In this document: positions 5,123 through 7,588 of the stretch, piece by piece
Layout of the letters: the number at the start of each line of letters is the position of its first letter
Position numbering within the stretch: position 1 is the first letter of the stretch
NCBI GenBank assembly: GCA_013696905.1
Contig: JACCXP010000220.1
Span: 1 to 7,588 of the forward strand
DNA: 7,588 nt
Direction: 5' to 3'
Origin: Thermoleophilaceae bacterium
GTDB lineage: Bacteria > Actinomycetota > Thermoleophilia > Solirubrobacterales > Thermoleophilaceae
Position numbers and translations under genes: made by a program
The notes under the pieces: generated by a model
Told to the model about the DNA's origin: nothing
The model's database searches: none
The model's input: the letters and a program-made list of their open reading frames with translations, nothing else

Positions 5123-6310
5123 GTGCCGCGACTCGACCAGCTCCCCAAGGCGGTGCGCACGAAGCTCGTGACCACGCCCGTGACGGTCAACGACGAGACT
5201 CCGTTCACGTGGCCCGTCAAGCCGCTCGAGCACGCCCGCCTGGCCCTCGTGACCACTGCCGGCCTGCACCTGCGCGACGACAGGCCGTTCGAGGAGTGGG
5301 ATCCGACGTTCCGTGCGATCCCAGCCGACGTGCGCCACGCCGACCTGCTGCAGAGCCACACCAGCATCGGTTTCGACCGCACGCTGGCTGTGCGCGACGT
5401 CAACGTCGTGTTCCCGATCGACCGCCTGCGCGAGCTCGTGTCGCGCGGCGTGATCGGCGAGCTCGGGCCGACGTTCTACTCGTTCCTCGGAGCCCAGAAG
5501 GAGCCGGAGCGCATTCGCGACGAGACTGCGCCCGTTGTTGCCGAGCGACTGCGCGACGAGCAGGTCGATCTTGTGCTCCTCACGCCGACCTGACCGCTGT
5601 GCACGCGCACCGGAGGTGTGCTGCAGCGGGTGCTCGAGGCTGCCGGACTCGCCACGGTTTCGGTGAGCCAGGTCCGCGAGCACACGCAGAAGATCCGGCC
5701 GCCGCGAGCCGTGTTCGTCCCGTTCCCGCTCGGCATGCCGCTCGGGGCCCCCGACGACGCCGAACAGCAGCATCGCGTCCTTGCGACGGCGCTCGAGACG
5801 TTTCGGACGCCCTCGGGGCCGGTGCTCGTGGACGTCCCGGACAGCGAGTGGGAGGAGCCGGCCGCCGGGGCGGCGATCCAGGCGTCGTCGGTCGATGTAG
5901 CCGCGACCGTTCTCGACGTCGCGACCGAGGCCTTCACGATGCGCCGCGCCCACGAGCAGTGGGTGGCGCGCAAGGGGCGCACGAGCGTCGGGGTGAGCGG
6001 CGTGGACCCGAAGCGCTTCCGTGGTGTTGTGCGCTTCCTCGAGGCCTACGCCGCCGGTGGCGACGCCGACATGCGCGAGCGCCCGGAGGACATCGCGCTG
6101 CCCGTGTTCGTCCGTCGCTGCGTGGACGACATCAAGGCGATGTACATGGAGGGCAGGCTCGTCGAGCGCCCGGACGAGAGCGCCGACGACCGCGCCAGGT
6201 GGCTGTGGGGCGAGACCGCTCTCGGCGACCTCCTGCGGGCGGTTCGCGACCGCATCGAGGCGTCCGACTCGGAGAAGGGCAAGGAGATGGCCTGGGGCAT
6301 CGCTCGCTGA
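5123..6310 (+). CDS. Selenoprotein: GrdB/PrdB-like reductase family protein with in-frame UGA (Sec157)
   Basis: Reading through the TGA at 5591-5593 gives 395 residues in one frame. The N-terminal half (RLDQLPKAV; LALVTTAGLHLRDDRPF at 40-56; LLQSHTSIGFDRT at 75-87; NVVFPIDRLREL at 94-105) is the glycine/betaine/sarcosine/D-proline reductase selenoprotein B family. Right after LVLLTPT the UGA is followed by PLCTRTGGVLQRVLEAAG, giving U157-x-x-C160-T-R. Relatives carry Cys or Sec at this site. KIRPPRAVFVPFPLGMPLG (190-208) is a family hallmark downstream of the UGA, so both sides belong to one protein. Clostridial PrdB is about 240 residues with Sec near 150, which matches the core here. The extra C-terminal region (about 240-395, with VRRCVDDIKAMYMEGRL and WLWGETALGDLLRAV) appears helical. 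A SECIS-like hairpin starts directly after the UGA. The GTG at 5123 matches family N-termini but lacks a Shine-Dalgarno site. No Grd/Prd partner is nearby, so the substrate is unknown; a cytoplasmic thiol/selenol redox role is likely. Confidence 0.85.
5591..5593 (+). other. Recoded UGA codon (selenocysteine 157)
   Basis: This TGA is the only interruption in a frame that stays open and family-like from 5123 to 6310. It occupies the catalytic Cys/Sec position three residues before Cys160. TGA is an ordinary stop for other genes in the window (for example at 2310, 3439 and 5006), so recoding must depend on local context and not on a changed genetic code. Confidence 0.82.
5594..5629 (+). promoter_or_regulatory. 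Bacterial SECIS element (selenocysteine insertion hairpin)
   Basis: Immediately after the UGA, CCGCTG (5594-5599) pairs perfectly with CAGCGG (5624-5629). Above an asymmetric internal loop (5600-5604 against 5622-5623), GCGCACC (5605-5611) pairs with GGTGTGC (5615-5621), 7 bp including one G-U. They close a GGA loop at 5612-5614. The upper stem begins 11 nt after the UGA and the loop begins 18 nt after it. This fits the known bacterial pattern of an upper hairpin at that distance with a G in the first loop positions, which SelB recognises. The hairpin is within the coding sequence, as bacterial SECIS elements are. Confidence 0.8.
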
Positions 6311-6316
6311 CGCTTG

Positions 6317-6338
6317 GCTGACGGCGGCGTCGGTCAGC
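6317..6338. terminator. Possible bidirectional terminator hairpin between convergent genes
   Basis: GCTGAC (6317-6322) and GTCAGC (6333-6338) form a 6-bp inverted repeat with a 10-nt GC-rich loop. It spans the 23-bp gap between the convergent selenoprotein and amidase genes and takes in the amidase stop codon. There is no U tract on either strand, so it is a weak candidate that rests mainly on its position. Confidence 0.3.
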
Positions 6339-7588
6339 GCCGCGAGGCGGCGCCCCCGGCCGTGCCTACCGCGCGCACGTACACCGGCACGCCGGTGGCC
6401 GACAGGTTGGCGGCGTCGCCGGCGAAGACCGCCGAGAAGCGGAAAAGGCCCGCCCTGCGCAGCCGGAAGGCGGTGCGAAAGCGTCCCCTGCGGGCCGGGA
6501 CGAGCACGCGCGCGACGCGCCTGTTGCGCCCGCCGATGCGGCGCTCGACGACGACCAGCACGCGCTTCTTCGCCGGACCGATCGTGCCGGCGATCACCGG
6601 CGTGCGGCCGACCGGCGCGCGCGAGACCGAACGCGTGGTCGTCAGCGTCGGGCGCACGAGCACGACCCCCTGGCGCGACGTGCTTCCGAGCAGGCCCTGC
6701 CCGCCGGGGAAGCGTGCCCTCAGCACGCGCTTCGCGGGCGGTGACAGGAGCGCTTCGAACGCGCCGCCGGCCGCGCTCGTCGTCCTCGCGACGGTCCGCC
6801 ATCCGGCCCTGCCCGCGAATGCCTGGACCTCTACGGGCGCGCCGCTCACGCCCGCACCCGTGAGCCTGCGCAGCGTGCCCTTGAGGCGGACCTGCTGCGG
6901 GTAGCGCACGACGCCTGGCCCCACCGTCGCGTCGATCCGCGTGCGCGGCGTGACCGGCGCCACCCCACCTACGCGGGCGCGCAGGTTCGGCAGCTGGGCG
7001 TAGAGCGCCTCGCCCGGGCAGGAGGTGCTGTTGCCGTCGCGGTGGCCTGAGATCCGCTCGAGCGTCACCTCCTGGCCGCGGCCGAAGCGATTGCTGGCGC
7101 CGCCCGCCGAGGTGACTGGCACGGTCCCCGCCGTCGGCTGGCCGTGGAGCGGCAGCTTCCAGCGGATCAGGCGAGCGATCGAGTCGAGCGCGGCGTCGCT
7201 CTGGGGAAGCGTCGAGTGGGTGCCGATGTTCGCGATCCCGGTCGTCTGGGCGTTGTAGCCCTGGGCCTGGGCGCCGAGCACGGCAAGGCCGACTCCGCCC
7301 GCGCGACCCTCGTAGATCACGCCGTACTTGTCGACGAGGAAGTTGTAGCCAACGTCGTTCCAGCCGTTCGCGTTGCGGTGGTAGCGGCAGATCGCGAGCA
7401 CCGCCGCGGGAGCCTGCGCGGGCGTGTAGTCGTTGGCGGTGACGGTGTGGTGCACGAACGCCGCCTTCACCTCACCGTAGGCCGCCGGCCCGCGCGGGGC
7501 GCAGTCGGCGGCGCCCCAGGCGGAGCGCGGCACGATCGCGGGCGCGGGCGTCTGCGCTCTCGCAGCGTCCAGCGCGGCGACGGCTACG
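6334..7588 (-). CDS. Secreted N-acetylmuramoyl-L-alanine amidase (PGRP/amidase_2 domain), N-terminus cut off
   Basis: The frame is open to the right edge, giving 417 visible residues; the true start lies outside the window. The first residues (VAVAALDAARAQTPAPA) look like the end of a signal peptide with an A-R-A cleavage site. The mature domain opens with IVPRSAWGA, typical of PGRP-type amidases. Numbering from the GTG at 7533, the zinc and catalytic residues are present: VHHT (H28/H29), NDVGYNFLVDKYGVIYEGR with Y63, and ISGHRDGNSTSCPG with H164 and C172, plus T170 two before the Cys as in catalytic PGRPs. It should cleave the amide between MurNAc and the stem peptide. Residues of about 200-294 and 295-390 form two basic, beta-rich Ig-like or regulatory-like repeats, probably for wall or polysaccharide attachment. 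It is convergent with the selenoprotein gene. An internal start at GTG 7533 is unlikely because it would remove the signal peptide. Confidence 0.9.
   Translation of the reverse strand, partial: VAVAALDAARAQTPAPAIVPRSAWGAADCAPRGPAAYGEVKAAFVHHTVTANDYTPAQAPAAVLAICRYHRNANGWNDVGYNFLVDKYGVIYEGRAGGVGLAVLGAQAQGYNAQTTGIANIGTHSTLPQSDAALDSIARLIRWKLPLHGQPTAGTVPVTSAGGASNRFGRGQEVTLERISGHRDGNSTSCPGEALYAQLPNLRARVGGVAPVTPRTRIDATVGPGVVRYPQQVRLKGTLRRLTGAGVSGAPVEVQAFAGRAGWRTVARTTSAAGGAFEALLSPPAKRVLRARFPGGQGLLGSTSRQGVVLVRPTLTTTRSVSRAPVGRTPVIAGTIGPAKKRVLVVVERRIGGRNRRVARVLVPARRGRFRTAFRLRRAGLFRFSAVFAGDAANLSATGVPVYVRAVGTAGGAASRR

Noticed and set aside
5123..5593. Reading the TGA at 5591 as a nonsense mutation or true stop, making the gene a pseudogene.
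   Set aside because: The codon falls exactly on the catalytic Cys/Sec position, the downstream frame keeps family motifs without other damage, and a SECIS-like hairpin follows directly.
4889..6802. A 637-codon open frame on the minus strand, longer than any accepted gene here.
   Set aside because: It runs antisense to the selenoprotein gene and out of frame through the amidase gene. It is rich in Arg, Ala and His with no recognisable motif, as expected of antisense frames in GC-rich DNA.
1..7588. CRISPR arrays, tRNA or rRNA genes, insertion sequences and phage attachment sites.
   Set aside because: No spaced direct repeats, RNA gene signatures, transposase motifs or flanking inverted repeats were seen. 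Base composition is even across the window.

Overview
The window is about 7.6 kb of very GC-rich DNA (GC dominates third codon positions). It has few strong Shine-Dalgarno sites, several GTG starts, one apparent CTG start and tightly packed genes. Together with the protein families present, this suggests a high-GC actinobacterium, plausibly Thermoleophilia/Solirubrobacterales. That taxonomic guess is inference from sequence style and remembered family resemblance, not from a search.

Positions 1-5006 look like part of a surface or extracellular polysaccharide locus. On the minus strand a GT2 (rhamnosyltransferase-like) glycosyltransferase is followed by the N-terminal part of a membrane-anchored protein that runs off the left edge. 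On the plus strand, starting only 11 bp from the GT2 start, is a compact operon of four genes: a GT4 glycosyltransferase, a membrane GT2 glycosyltransferase, a PglC/WcaJ-type phosphoglycosyl transferase and an ATP-grasp ligase. The spacing in this operon is +4 nt, a 4-nt overlap and a 22-nt overlap, so translation is probably coupled. The phosphoglycosyl transferase would start a glycan on a polyprenyl-phosphate carrier. The glycosyltransferases would extend it. The ATP-grasp enzyme would add an amide- or ester-linked decoration or supply a precursor. No flippase, polymerase or nucleotide-sugar gene lies in the window.

The most notable item is at 5123-6310. Two apparently separate plus-strand ORFs share one frame and are divided only by a TGA at 5591-5593. 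Joined across it they give a 395-residue protein of the glycine/betaine/sarcosine/D-proline reductase selenoprotein B family (GrdB/PrdB-like). The TGA falls where relatives carry the catalytic Sec/Cys, giving U157-x-x-C160. Immediately after it (5594-5629) is a two-part hairpin with the layout of a bacterial SECIS element: a perfect 6-bp lower stem, a 7-bp upper stem 11 nt after the UGA, and a GGA apical loop. I read this as a selenoprotein gene that a standard gene caller would split or truncate. A possible promoter and a 19-codon leader ORF ending 1 nt before its GTG start lie in the 116-bp gap upstream.

Convergent with it, and cut by the right edge, is a secreted zinc-dependent PGRP/amidase_2 peptidoglycan amidase with two C-terminal beta-sandwich-like repeats. 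No tRNA, rRNA, CRISPR array, insertion sequence or prophage feature was seen.
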